Part shown: one piece after another, positions 1 to 11,528 of the stretch
How positions within the stretch are numbered: the first letter of the stretch is position 1
How the letters are laid out: the number at the start of each line of letters is the position of its first letter
NCBI GenBank assembly: GCA_020746995.1
Contig: JAGPXD010000001.1
Span: 2,852,001 to 2,916,000, forward strand
DNA length: 64,000 bases
DNA from: Plectosphaerella cucumerina
Lineage: Eukaryota > Ascomycota > Sordariomycetes > Glomerellales > Plectosphaerellaceae
Direction of reading: 5' to 3'
Made by a program: the position numbers and the translations under genes
Notes under the pieces: model-generated
What the model saw: the letters and a program-made list of their open reading frames with translations, nothing else
What the model was told of the DNA's origin: nothing
The model's database searches: none

Positions 1-124
1 GAGCTACAGCAGCTCGACTGATTGGAGGCCGCCAACATCACTACAAGCTCAGTCCATCCCATCATTGGCACATCACTCGAGAACTTGTTTCTCGTGCTGC
101 CCAACACTGCTGTCTCAGGCCAAC

Positions 125-3100
125 ATGGCGCGGGGAAGCCAGCCCACGGGCATCCAGCCCAATCCACCAGACCAGGACTTCTTTCCCTGTTATGGCAACA
201 ATGACGAGCAGGGTATACTAGCGAATCTCTTTGAGCTGCGCGAGACGACGCCAACACCACCAGCCACAGAGATGCCATGGAAGGGAAACGAGTTCAGCCA
301 CGTCGAGGACCGCGATCGACTACATCCCAATCCAAGAGGATGCAGTTCTCGGCCGAGGGCTTTGTCTGACTCTGGAAGCTCCGGCTTGACGAGCGTGACG
401 TTTCGGAAAATCGAGAATATGCCAGCAAGGGGCATCCTCAGCCACGCCTCCTTTGAAAGGTCTCGGACCGAGTCCAAGGTGGGCAGGCCCAATGGGAATC
501 GGCTTTTCTCGACACCAACACAACCGGCAGAACCTCCAAGCACTGTGAATTCTGTTCGAGAACGACTTCGGAAGGCCATCATCCCCTGCGAATTGACGGC
601 CAAAAAATCAGCGACCTTCATTCCCCTGGACAAACAGAGCGAGATCGTCACACCTGCTGTGATAAGAGAGATGCTGCGGAACACGATCGGTCCCTCAGGA
701 CGCACGTATACCGAGGGCGAAGCCGAGAGAATCGTCCAGGGAGTCTTCCAGGAATGGCCCAGCACTGCTTTGACTTTGGACTCAGGCGTCGGCAGTCCTG
801 GTGCAGGCTGGATGGCAACTCGCCGGCGGAGAATTCTCACCATCCTCATACTCATCAACAAGGTCAACCACATCAGCCTCTTCATCGACAACGATGTCGA
901 TGACTTAGCCTTGCCCATCGACTGCAACCTCGACGCCTGGAAAAGGTCACAATGCACGAGCGGGCGTATCTGGAGTGGCGACGAGCCGCCAGACTTCGCC
1001 AGGCGTCTCAACGCCTGCTTCGAAGGGCTCGACGAAGATTGCATTGATCTCTTCAAAGCCAACCAGAAGAGGGTTCACGTGCCTTTCTTCCAGTTCTCGA
1101 CACAAGACGACATGCAGATATATCACTTCAACCTCGATGCCGACTGCGTTCTTCCCATCATCGATGTTGGAGTGAGGAGGGAAGGCGGCAACGCCATTGT
1201 GCAGAAGGTCATCTTGCACTCCTCCAGCTACAACTACGAGGCTTTTCAGGGTATAGGATCCATTCTTGTACGTCCATCCTGTTGGTCTATGCCTAGCGCA
1301 GGATAGTACACTGACTGTAGCTTGCCTCTACAGCGTCATGGCGGCACAGTGCCTGACGAACCTGTCTTTGCGCTTAAAAAGCTCAAACAACAGGGGGAAC
1401 AGCCATTCCGAGATGAGGTTGAGATTTTCGAGAGACTGGTTCACAGCAAGCGCCAGAAATGTCCAGATCACCTCCTGCGCCTCGAGATGGCATTCATGCA
1501 TGGCGATCAGGGCTACCTTCTGTTCCCGTGGGCTGAAGGCTCCCTCAAGGACTACTGGAAGGAGGCCCAGCGTGATCCATCGGACCCGAGTGACATCACT
1601 TGGTTCTTCGAGCAGTGTTACGGGCTGGCCCTGGGCCTGCGCCGACTTCACAATCCCAGGAGCTACGAAAAGTCCCAGTCCTTCGGCTTGGGTCTTCGGC
1701 CGAGTAAAGTTACCGGAATCTGTCACATTGAACCTGACGACAATGAACAGATAGTTGCGACCCTTCGCCATTTGGCCATCAACCCTGCCGCTGCCGAAGA
1801 CGCCGATGAAGACGAAAAGTTTGGCCGCCACACCGATGTCAAACCGGAAAACATCCTATGGTACCGCCGGTACGCGGAGGAAGACAATCACCTCGTCTTG
1901 TCGGACTTTGGATCAGCCCAATTCAGCAGCAAGCAAACGCGTTCCAACGTATCCCCCGGTGTGGCCGGACAGAAAGGCACCACGGAAACATACCAGGCGC
2001 CCGAGCTCGCCTTTGGCAGCACAGTGACACGCAGATATGACATCTGGTCCCTTGGTTGTGTCTTTTTGGAGTTCGCAGTCTGGTTCCACCAGAGAGGCTG
2101 GCAGGCCGTCGAAGAATTCACCGAGCAACGCATCCATGACAGAGATGAAGCTGAGGATCCCGGCTTCAAGTCCATATTCTCTGAGGACATGTTCTACCTG
2201 GTCCAGCCAAACGGCACAGCTCGAGGGGAGTACTGCCGTGGGATCAAGCCTTCAGTGAAAGCGGTGAGCAAGTTTGCTCGTGTTGATGAAACCGGTCTGG
2301 CTGACGAATATGATGTGTAGAGATTTGAGGCCATTCGTTCTCTTGACAGCTGCAAGGAATCAACGAAGGCGTTCTTGGACCTGATCCAAAAACACATGCT
2401 GGTGCCTGAGGCGAAGAATCGAGAAAGTGGTCGCATGATCCGCGAAAAGCTGAGAGAAATCCGCGACGAATGCCGCAAAGACGCATTTGCCCACAAGGAT
2501 GTTGAAGGCTACGACGAAGACTTCCAGGAAGGGAGCGTTTCCTCGGCCGCTGGGGTAAGTACCTACATGTTGTCCAAGCTCAGCTTACCTGCTAACTGTT
2601 TGTCCTCAGTACTTCGACGGCACGTCTCCAGAGACGAAGGCAAGGGAGTTCTCTCGTGATGCAGAGGAGACACTCGAGTCTGGGTTGCAAGATGCGTCCG
2701 ATGACGTCGCAGCATCCGATCAATGCCACGAGGCCAACGGAAGCAACACGCCCGGCTCAAGGCTCGGACGTACCCGCCGTCGCATGAGCAGCGAAGATGA
2801 GTCTGCACATACCAGCAGGACCGCTCGGCCAGTGACTCCAATACGATTCGCGAGAGGATCAACCGCATCAACATCGTTCATCAGCCAAACGTCCTCCCTG
2901 CTGCCCACAGCAAGACAGAACACAACGCAAATGACGACACCAGAGCGGGTGGGGTCACGGCAAGACGTCTGTGCCGAAGAGTCACACGAAATGTCCTTCA
3001 AAGAGGTCGTTAGTATCTTGGATCCCGAGCCACCATTCGAGAGCCCCGAGCAGTTGGACCAAACCGACGACAAGCCCGCAGCCCCATGTGCGCCAAGAGC

Positions 3101-3230
3101 CGCGAGACCACCTCAACGGAAGTTTGCGCCGGAGCCCATTCCACGAGACGCGCCTGTCGACGATTGGATGAAGAGGATGAAAAGGATGAAGAATCGTGCG
3201 TCCAAGTGGGCGGGCAAGTTGAGTCGGTAG
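125..3230 (+). CDS. Protein kinase-like domain protein, large, four exons
   Basis: Predicted 975-residue Ser/Thr protein kinase-like protein. Exons are 125-1267, 1334-2263, 2321-2554 and 2610-3230; all junctions are GT-AG and phase 0. The first 380 residues are low in recognisable motifs. The kinase part starts near residue 390 with VFALKK (ATP-binding Lys), then HTDVKPENIL near residue 546 (catalytic Asp; HTD replaces the usual HRD), LSDFGSA near 570 (metal-binding DFG) and YQAPEL near 603 (APE). About 150 residues separate the Lys from the catalytic loop, longer than usual. The tail past residue 750 is Ser/Thr/Pro-rich and ends in basic residues. Fungal kinases of this kind are numerous, and their substrates are mostly unknown. 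I chose the ATG at 125 as the first in-frame Met. No transmembrane segment is seen; the protein is presumably cytosolic or nuclear. Confidence 0.85.
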
Positions 3231-4398
3231 TCCAGTTGCTAGGGAGGCTGTCGCATCGAGGTATTGGGCTTTCTGAAATGAAATGTTGTATAGTACCTGT
3301 GTATTAGCGATGGCTCTGGGCAATTGTCATGACCAGCGGCGGCTTCAGTCATCTTGTGATCTACCTCAGGCAAAGTGGACAGACGCTGCGCTCTGGCTGT
3401 GTTCTTGGCGGATTCAACTGAGGGCTCTTCCAAGGTAGAAGAGCGATTAACACCAACTGGAAGTCGGGCATCGTGATGATCCAATGCTTGCTGCGATTTG
3501 CTGCGATGAGGCACTTGGCGTTGATGGAGAGGTGGAGAGGCTGACGTCTTAAAAGTCTTGCTCCCGCTCGAGACCCGCAAATCCCGGCGGACCTCGGATC
3601 GCCAAGCCGCCAAGAAGCGTTATCACCCCGCGCAGTGGGATCCTTGGCCCCTTTTTGGCCCCACCCGGGCGCACGCCTTCCACTTCCATGTCCACGGGTG
3701 TTCCCACTCGTATCGCCCCCATCAGCGAACCAGGGCAGGAACAGAGCGCAATCAGGGAATACGATCGAGGGTACGTACCGCCTGCCTCCCCAAAGGCCCC
3801 AAACCCAACAGGCGTCGGCCCCGGCACACTCCTGCCGGAAGCGTCATTCCTGCGGCAGCCATTCTTGTTGCAGGTAATTTCCAGCCAAGGGGCAGCCGCT
3901 ATTATCCCCGGAGTGTCTCAAGCTTCCGGCCGCACTGCCCTCAATTCCAGGTTCTTGCTTGTTTGTGGTCTCCCTTTCCCTCCTCCCACTTTCCACCCCC
4001 TCGATAGGAGCCACCCGTCAATCCGTCCCAACCTTCTTTTCTCCCTTTGCACACTCAACCGACCGACCGACCGACCGATGCACTTTTGAAGTGCCAAGCA
4101 TCCGCTTCATTCCCTCGTTTCCCCCGCTCTCTCCCCTCGCTCGCTCTTCTTTTTTCCCGCTCGTCACCAGGTTGTGATCGCTGAAAGATTGCGATTGCGC
4201 CCGGAATCCACGGCTTGACGACGCACGTCCGTCTCGTTTTCACTTGTCTCTCGCTCTTCCCTCGATTGAGCCCTCGGACGGTCGGTTGGCACCTGCTAAG
4301 GCTTCAATTGCGCCACGTCTTGGCTCCCTACAGCCGCATCATCAGACGGCTCCGACTCGATTCAATTCGCGACTCAGCTGTTGTATCTCGACATCACA
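3231..4398. other. Intergenic region and CT-rich leader
   Basis: Gene-free 1.17 kb. The part next to the downstream gene is pyrimidine-rich, as in many filamentous fungal promoters and 5' leaders, and holds a short (GACC)n run near 4057-4078. Open frames here have no recognisable protein content. Confidence 0.5.
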
Positions 4399-5112
4399 AT
4401 GGCACCCATTACCGATGCTTCCCTGGCCGCGGGCCGCGCGCTGGTGCGCCGCGCCGCCGACGCCCTGCCTCATCTGATGGCGCGCGAGAAGCCCGTCGAC
4501 ACCAAGAAGATGACTGGTATCATCATTGGTGTTGTTCTGTATGGCCTCCCCAATATCTGACGTCTTACTACCAAGGCAAACAACTGACACCAGTGGCCTC
4601 GCAGGGGAACACTCATCCTCGTCACTGTTACGGTTGCCCTCGTCCTGCACCGCCGCAAGACCAAGCAAGACGACAAGGAGGATGCTGCGCTCGACATGGA
4701 GCTTGATGGCGAGTTTGACGACTACCCCATCAACCAACCCCGACCGACCCGAACCCGTCAACACCGCCAACCCGGCCAGCCCGAAGCGGACGCGCAAATG
4801 TACAGGAAGCCGTCGGTGGTGCAGGAGGACCCCAACGAGTCACGCCACGAAGCCTCTCGGTAGGACGAGGGCGTTAGCTGGCTTGTCCACGGAATCGATC
4901 AACAACTATTGAAGGAGGGCCGTTTCGCCGGCAACAGTACACCCGGGCTGAGGATCACCCAGCCCCAAAATCAGCTCCAGGACACCAACCCAGAGGATCA
5001 GCACCCTGCGACCGCGACGGAAGTCGCTGCCAGCGCCGAAGCCTCGGCAGATGCCTCCGCCAATGTTGCTCTCGGAGCCTCGAATGAGCTCGCCTCCGGG
5101 ACTTGGGCGTAA
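4399..5112 (+). CDS. Small single-pass membrane protein
   Basis: Hypothetical membrane protein. The favoured model has exons 4399-4538, 4605-4859 and 4938-5112, giving 189 residues. Residues 1-40 are Ala/Arg-rich. The run GIIIGVVLGTLILVTVTVALVL, interrupted by the first intron, forms one clear transmembrane helix followed by HRRK, so the C-terminus is probably cytosolic. The rest is polar, Pro/Gln-rich, then Ala/Ser-rich. The second intron is less certain. If it is retained, a TAG overlapping the 5' splice site (4861-4863) ends the protein at 132 residues. The coding look of 4938-5112 and its exact phase fit favour the spliced form. No family is recognised. Single-pass proteins with this layout occur next to many fungal genes and their function is unknown. 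Confidence 0.6.
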
Positions 5113-5454
5113 CTGCCCGTTTCCCGGGTCTTGGCTTGCGTGGATTTCCTTCATCTCGGATACGACGAACACGATGAGGGTGCAGTGTTATTAATGGCAC
5201 ACACTTGACAGACCGGAACGGGCATTCCCGGTACCTGGGCACTGGATACTCCTCCTGGATATTTCACCCCGACGTCTCTGTATAAGTATTTGGTTTGGCG
5301 TAAGGCAGTCACAGACAGGGTACATGGTCTAGCAAATGCAGCATTTCTTTCTCGCGAGCCACATGGCTACTATACTGCGTGACTACATCAGCCTTCTGTC
5401 TCATGGCAGTCCGTCATCAAGATCTCGAAGGCTCATTCTCGAGATCCGGCATCG
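5113..5454. other. Convergent intergenic region
   Basis: About 340 bp between the 3' ends of two convergent genes. No feature is seen beyond presumed 3' untranslated sequence. Confidence 0.5.
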
Positions 5455-6641
5455 TCATACTCGGGGTGCGTCTCCGAAATCCCCCTTTTCTCTATCTTCA
5501 TCAGGCCCCTCTCGATTCCGCTGACGATAGTGTTGCACTGACTGACCGCCCGAAGCTGACCCGCTCAGGCCGCTGTCGTCCAGCACTGGGGGCCGGTGGT
5601 CTGGCTTCGAGCGATATCGATGGTAGGGCCCTCTCTTCCAGAAATCTTTGGTAAATAGGGGAGCCAGCACAGGCGCAGTCACTGCGAGGATGCCGACTGC
5701 CGTCTCTCGGAACCCCCATCGGTTGATGTTGATGATCGACGGCGCCCCTCCTAGGGTCTGCACCGCCCGCACAATGGCTGTTGAGATGACGAAAAGGCCA
5801 GAGCAGAGCAGAATCGATACACCGACCTTGCGCAGCGGCGAAACGCGCAGGCTCCAGAGTATCGGCACGGGAACGATCAAGATGGCGACGTCCGAGACCA
5901 CGTTGAGGACGACGAGGATCAGAAAGTTCTGCGGGCGAAACGTGCAGCTCGGCCCAGGAAGAGGGCGAATTTGCCAGTTCCAGTGGAAGGGTCGGCAGGT
6001 GAGCGAGACGGACAGAATGAGGGCAGCCCAGGTCACGCCAACGACGCAGAAGAGGGCGCGTATCGTCTTTGTTTGGAAGACGCCGAGTGTCAGGCGGCTG
6101 TAGAAGAAGAGGAGTTGGAGCTTGAGGACCCCTGGGAAGGTATCAGCACGGCTACGCTCGGGCTGCCTGGCGCAACTTACAGATGACAGCGGGATAGGTA
6201 TACCAAGAGGCAAACTCCAACTTTGACCCGTATTCGAGAATCGCGACGTCGTTGTTCGTCAGGGCAACTGTCTCTTCTGGGGTGACATCGATGTTGCCGC
6301 CGGTGTAGTAGGTGATTTGGACGATCACGGCGTTGACCGTGTAGAAGGCGAGGCACTGTTGAGGCGCAGTCAGAAGGGGAAGCTCGAGGTGCGAAAGCTT
6401 TACACAAACCAGGAAGACGAGGTAGTCGTCGCCGTGAAAGCCTCGGACGCCGACCGTCCGGAGACGCACGGCTACGCGGACGAGGATGAAGATGACGCCG
6501 ATGGCGTAAAGCGACTACAAGTCGATGTCAGTCGAGTTCCTCGGCGGCGATCCGGAGAACTTGGGAACATACCCAGACTTCGGGCAGGTAGGTGTTGTCC
6601 TGCTCGAGATCGACGGCTGGGCCGGGACTCTGGATGATCAT
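5455..6641 (-). CDS. Fungal rhodopsin-domain (SAT4-type) integral membrane protein
   Basis: Seven-helix membrane protein of the fungal rhodopsin-like domain family, 341 residues. Minus-strand exons are 6641-6573, 6514-6410, 6355-6181 and 6131-5455; all phases fit. Family signs are RVAVRLRTVG before GDDYLVFL (the DDY motif), then the helix WVLKLQLLFFYSRL, the RPFHWNW loop and a long row of hydrophobic helices. The C-terminal 60 residues are polar and Arg-rich. There is no CFEM cysteine domain at the N-terminus. There is no retinal-binding evidence; the family name is structural, and the role is unknown, with some members linked to plant infection. Start at 6641 is the first ATG and directly precedes the first helix region. 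Confidence 0.85.
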
Positions 6642-7913
6642 CGAGACTGATTGATCTTCTGCGTCTGGCTATAATGGCGTCGAGTTCGGCATGTCAGTAT
6701 GTATTGCCATGCGCCGCTGCCCGGCCGACAGGCTGTAGATCGTGTGTGTAGAGCGCAAGGCGTGGCCAGCCATCAACGGTTTGACGACGGATGCCAAGAC
6801 GTGTTTGCGGTGGATGAGTAGAAATCTAAATACGAAACCCCCAGCGCACCGGTTTCCGATGATGGCATTCTGCCGATTTAGCCCTGATCGGTAGAGGCGC
6901 GCACGGGGACCTGGTTCGGTCTGCCATTCGGAGCGGAATGTCCTGTCGACGTGTGGCCGGTACAACGATGGTGCGAGACCGTTCGAAACCTTGTTCATCT
7001 CGCAGCACGGGCGGTGACCGATAGTTTCCTGGGATGGTCACATCGGCCGGCTAGGATGGACTGGGAACACCGCTCGGGTGCTTATTTTCTGAAGTCTGTG
7101 TCGTTTGTCGTCGTGGCAGCCGCCTCTTCCGTTCCCTAGGCCGTTCGGCATGACTCGAGTTGAAGGGGTTTTGGGTCCTATCACAGATTAGGGGGGCGCC
7201 TGTCGATCCTCCCAGGCCTTCTTAGACCGTTCTGGCGCCCGCTGGGGTGGTTTCTTTTGTTTGTTCTTCCACTCGGACGACGGGGCAAGTCCGGCGCGTT
7301 CATATAGCCGGAACCTAGCTGCCAGCAGCTGCGCAACAAATGAGGTTTAGTGATGGCAGCATAGCCACGGCTGGCCCGGTTCACAGGCTCTCCCAGGTAG
7401 TTCGAGGTTTTTCCGCTTTGCTGTCGCTTTGCTGAAGTCATCCATTGCGACCGTCGTTTGAACGGGTCTGAAGGCGAAGTCTGTCGACAGAAAGCCAGGG
7501 CAAAGATCCAAGCTCCAGCTGAAATGCAGGTTGAATTCTAGGGGACCACGTTCCGTAACCCATGTTCGGCGCCAGTTCTTCATCTTTGGTCAGAATTGGG
7601 GGTTGGAATGAATTATGTGCCCTCCGGACCCCGGGACCCGAGATAATGTTTCGCCCTTGCCTCGAAGACACTTCGGTGTCTTCCTATCTACGTGCACAGA
7701 TCTTCAAGAGATCTTGAAAGCTTAGCTTCGAAGAGATCCTGTTGCAAGCTAGGTGGGAGTTGGCAATATACATACTTGATACCACAGTGACCAATTCTGA
7801 TGTGCACATTCTGATGTGCACATCAAGGTACGCCCCGCCCTTTGCCGCCGAACAGCTCAACTCTGACCCCCAGTCTCATCATTTGACCCAAACGGCAAGC
7901 TCCTACGACAACA
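6642..7913. other. Intergenic region, no gene seen
   Basis: About 1.27 kb that holds the upstream region of the rhodopsin-domain gene and the 3' flank of the esterase gene. A 14-bp tandem duplication (ATTCTGATGTGCAC twice) lies at 7794-7821. Short open frames have no recognisable content. Confidence 0.5.
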
Positions 7914-9145
7914 TTACAGGCACTGAGAATACCACTGGTTCTGCGCCCTGCAAGTCCACGGGGAGACGCACGTAGTGCACCCGGTCCATCCCTGCCCTCC
8001 GCACTGCCCCCATCGCTGAGCCTGGCACCCTCCTGGTGGAGGTACAGCTGTCGTGGTTGGTTGGGAAACCGACGTCGTACGGCTCGTGGTGACAGCTGCT
8101 GAGGTGGTCGTCGGCGGCGGGGATGGGCCGCCTCCCTAAACACGTCATCTCGTCAGCATTGCCCCGGCAAGAAAGTCGCACTGGTACTCACCGTAATGCC
8201 AAACCACCTCATATCCTCATCTCCAGGAATTGGGATGTTATGATCAACCTGCGGTCCCCAGATGCCCTGGAGCTCGGGACCGTAGATCTCCTTGTTGAAG
8301 CGCGAGTTCGGGTTACCCGTCAACGTCTGTGTTGCAGTCCCGGAATATCCAAAGATCCCGCTCCACTGCTTGATCGTCTCGCGGTAGTTTTGAGGGAAGA
8401 TGAGGTTGTCTCTCCCGCCATGATATATCTGCATTCGAGGACGGCGACCGGTGTACCCGGGACGCATCGCTCGTGCTGTGTCGGCCCACGCCTCGATGGA
8501 CGCGATGGAGTTGCCGTTTGCACACGTTGAGTTCCACCCTGCCACGCTGTTTGTGAAGAAGCAACCAGCAGGAACACCGCAGTATGCGACAGCCGCGGCG
8601 AAGAGGTCTGGATACGTGGCCGCGAGAACATTCTAGTTCAATGTCAGAGATCACCAATACAGTGAGCAAGAGGCTTCTGTTACCGTCATCATGCCGCCGG
8701 AGGATGTACCCGTCACGAAGACCCTGTCGGCATCGGCGCTGTATCGCTCCAGGGTCCAGCGCACCATGTTGGCGATAGCGTTGCTACTGCCACCGCCCTC
8801 GTAGCGGAGAGTCGCCGGGGATGAGACGTCCCAGCAGCCACCACTGTATGGGCTCTCAGGGTAGATGACGATGAAGCCGTGGGTGTCTGAGAGCTGTCGG
8901 TAGGGAGTGCCGGAGAAGTAGGCCTGAGCAGAGCCACTGCAGTAATGGACAGCAACGACGACCGCCGGGCGTGCCGTCACGTTGTCAGGGACGTAGATGA
9001 ACATTCTAGCCCCGGATGGATTGGCCCCAAAGTTTGACACGGCTTGCAGAGATGCTGCATTTGTTCCGGGAAGGGAAGTCATGGTGGCGATGAGGAGGGC
9101 AAGACTCGCCAGTGCGCCCCGAAGGGCCCTGAAACTGGCGACCAT
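7914..9145 (-). CDS. Secreted CE1-type esterase (acetylxylan/feruloyl esterase) with C-terminal CBM1
   Basis: Secreted carbohydrate esterase, 374 residues, that should remove acetyl or feruloyl groups from xylan. Minus-strand exons are 9145-8684, 8632-8192 and 8135-7914, all phase 0. Residues 1-30 are a signal peptide ending near TNAAS. The alpha/beta-hydrolase core of the esterase/PHB depolymerase type has FVTGTSSGGMMT (nucleophile Ser in GTSSG, near residue 148) and VDHNIPIPGDEDM with the likely catalytic His. The last exon encodes a Thr/Pro/Ser linker and a CBM1 that begins CQAQRWGQCGGQGW and ends in NQWYSQCL, with the expected aromatic residues and cysteines. That exon is in a frame that is easy to miss. 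Acetylxylan esterase is more likely than feruloyl esterase on overall look, but the substrate cannot be fixed from sequence alone. Confidence 0.9.
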
Positions 9146-9901
9146 GGTGTTTGACAGGGAAATGAGGAGCAGATGAACAAGTTACCTCTTCAGTGCCGTT
9201 TTTCCTAGTATCTCAAAATATTGGTGTCTCTATCAGGTTTGCAGCAGCGCCTGTTCTTTTTATGCTCAGCTTGGTCACGGCAGTGGGCATTTCCCCTCAA
9301 ACATGCACACTAGCTGTTGCTGGAAGCAGGAGGTCCTCTTTACTCCGTTTCGATGATGTTGACGGCTAAAGATACGGGAAAAGAAGCTTTGCATGTGGGC
9401 TGAGAGCTTATCAAGCCATCTATAGCAACCCAGGCAGCCAGTCATACATCCCAAGTTGGATATGCAATCTAGAAGAATACGGGCTCGACCCACGTTGCGG
9501 GCCTGACTTCCTTGTGATATATACCAAACGGGCCATCGGAGGCAAGAGGAGAGTGCCCAACATGGCGAGCTAAAGGAGCACAAACATACCGAATGGGTTG
9601 ACGGCGTATTATGGTAGGATTGCAGATTAGGCTGCTTACAAGTGGTCCCTTCTCCACGGTTGCAGCATCGGCAGATTGTTGTGTTCCCCGCTCAAAACTT
9701 CCGTTTCTCCGGGAGGTATCATTGGGTTTGCGGTACAATCGAGGACATGTGTATCAGTGTCAACAAGGATGGGATTTTTTTGGGCCACCGCCAAGTAGCT
9801 ACGATGAAAGTCCGGGCCCCCCTCAACAGGAAGAAACCAGACGAGACGAAATGCGGGAGCTGGCATGATCGACTATAAACACTCTCCTGCCGTCTTCCAG
9901 C
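9146..9901. other. Upstream region of esterase and 3' flank of oxidase
   Basis: About 750 bp between two minus-strand genes. Apart from the XlnR-type heptamer, no other feature is recognised. Confidence 0.5.
9364..9370 (+). promoter_or_regulatory. XlnR/Xyr1-type site GGCTAAA upstream of esterase
   Basis: The heptamer GGCTAAA lies about 220 bp upstream of the esterase start codon. It is the classic binding element of the xylanolytic activator XlnR/Xyr1. A 7-mer can occur by chance, so this is a candidate supported mainly by the job of the gene behind it. Confidence 0.4.
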
Positions 9902-11528
9902 TCACGCCACCGGCGCGTAGAAGCTGAACTTGCCCTCCTGATCGTACTTGGTCTTGAGTGCCAGCAGCTTCTCCTTCCGCCACTGCTCATGTCCATACCA
10001 GTTCTCGGGCTTTTCATCGCCAAATGCATAGTTGACGTACGCGTGCAACTCCTCACGCCCTGTGCCCTCGTGGAGGATCTGCCGCAACTCATTTCCGAGG
10101 GCGCCGGCCTTGGCGTCCAGCTCAGGCCCGGTCGACATGTAGGAGATGAGCGGTGCGAAGAGAAGGTTGTCGTCGCGGTAAGCAAATGCTGTCGAATCAG
10201 CATCAATGGCTCTGACTCCGGCGTTTGAGTATCCCTCGAACATGAACAAGGAGTCGAAGAAGGCAGGCTCGCTGAGTGTCGCCTCCTTGTATCGGTCATA
10301 GACGCGGCGCATGGTGGCAGGGTCGTACGATTTGGTGTAGATGGGGAAGCGGGGGTTGTTGAGGCCGATCTTCTGGCACGGGAAGTTGTCGAGGGCGATG
10401 CCGACCCAGCCGCCGAGGTCATGGTAGGTACCATTGTCAGGACGAATGTCAAGAGGCTCGAGGGCATGGAAGGGAGTCGTGTACTGGGGGTCAACGGCAG
10501 TGACGCCCTCTTGGATAATGTAAACCTCGATGATCGGCTATTGTTGTTGTCAGCATCTCCTTCATGTTTGAAGGGCACTCGAAGAACCTACGCCCTCGGG
10601 GTCGACGTGCGGGTTGTTGAACCAGTACGACCAGTTGATGAGATCGACAGGCTGCGATCCGTTTCGCAAGTGGTACTTATTGATAGCATCGTAAACCTCC
10701 TCGACCCTATCTCCGTTGAAGACAATCGTCTCAATAGCCCAGTCGGTGTGTACGATATCGTAAACCTTGGAAATCACAGAGGTGATGACGCCAAAGTTGT
10801 GACCAGCGCCCTTGAGCGCCCACCAGAGTTCCGAATCAGCCGTGACGGTCTGCAGCGTGCCATCGGCAAGCACAATGTTGAAAGAGACCACCTGGTCAGC
10901 AATCAGACCGTGGTGGCCCTGGAGCCAGCCGTGGCCCCCGCCGAGGAGGGGCCCGAGGTAGCTGACACACTCGCAGGTGCCAGTGACGGTCTGCTTGCCA
11001 GCGGCCCAGAGGCTGTCAGTGACAACCTTTGAGCCAGTACCGCCGCCGATTGTGGCTGTCTTGCCGTCCTCGGAGACCTCGACACCGCTCAGCTGGTCGA
11101 GGAAGATCTCGATGCCGTGGGTCATCCTGCCCAGGGTCGTGAGAGCGCCGTGGGCTGTGTTGAACGCCAGGAAGGGGACCTCCTTGCGGTTGGCGAACTT
11201 GATCTGGTGGTCCTGTAAGCAATAATATCCAGTCGATGGAGATTCAAGCGCTCAGTACCGTCTCAGAGACATCCTTTTCGGTGCCCGGAGACACGACCAT
11301 GTCGACCTTTGGCGTCTCGAGGTTGGACCACCGGGTGGACGCCGTTTCAAATCCATCCGATCCGGGGAAGTAGATCAAAGCCGATGCAGACAGCTTTTTG
11401 GCGAAGGCAGCAAGTTCCTTCGACTTGGAACAACTTCCACCCAGCCAGTCGGGGGCACCGGGGACGTCGGCAGCCACGATGGCCGACCACATGGCCACGG
11501 CTGTGGCAGCTTGCACGGAGAATCGCAT
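9902..11528 (-). CDS. Secreted FAD-linked oxidoreductase (berberine bridge enzyme-like)
   Basis: Secreted FAD-dependent oxidase, 508 residues. Minus-strand exons are 11528-11259, 11212-10592 and 10537-9902, all phase 0. A signal peptide covers about residues 1-20. The PCMH-type FAD-binding domain holds DMVVSPGTEKDVSET, AFNTAHGALTTLGRM (His at the 8-alpha flavin attachment position), TIGGGTGSKV and GTCECVSYLGPLLGGGHGW. The Cys in the last motif fits the second covalent bond of bicovalent BBE-like enzymes. ELWWALKGAGHNFGVIT is the usual post-FAD motif. The BBE C-terminal segment is present near the end (YVNYAFGDEKPENWYG). Family members oxidise sugars, alkaloids or secondary metabolites. The substrate is unknown. 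No biosynthetic core gene lies nearby, so carbohydrate oxidation is as likely as metabolite tailoring. Confidence 0.88.
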
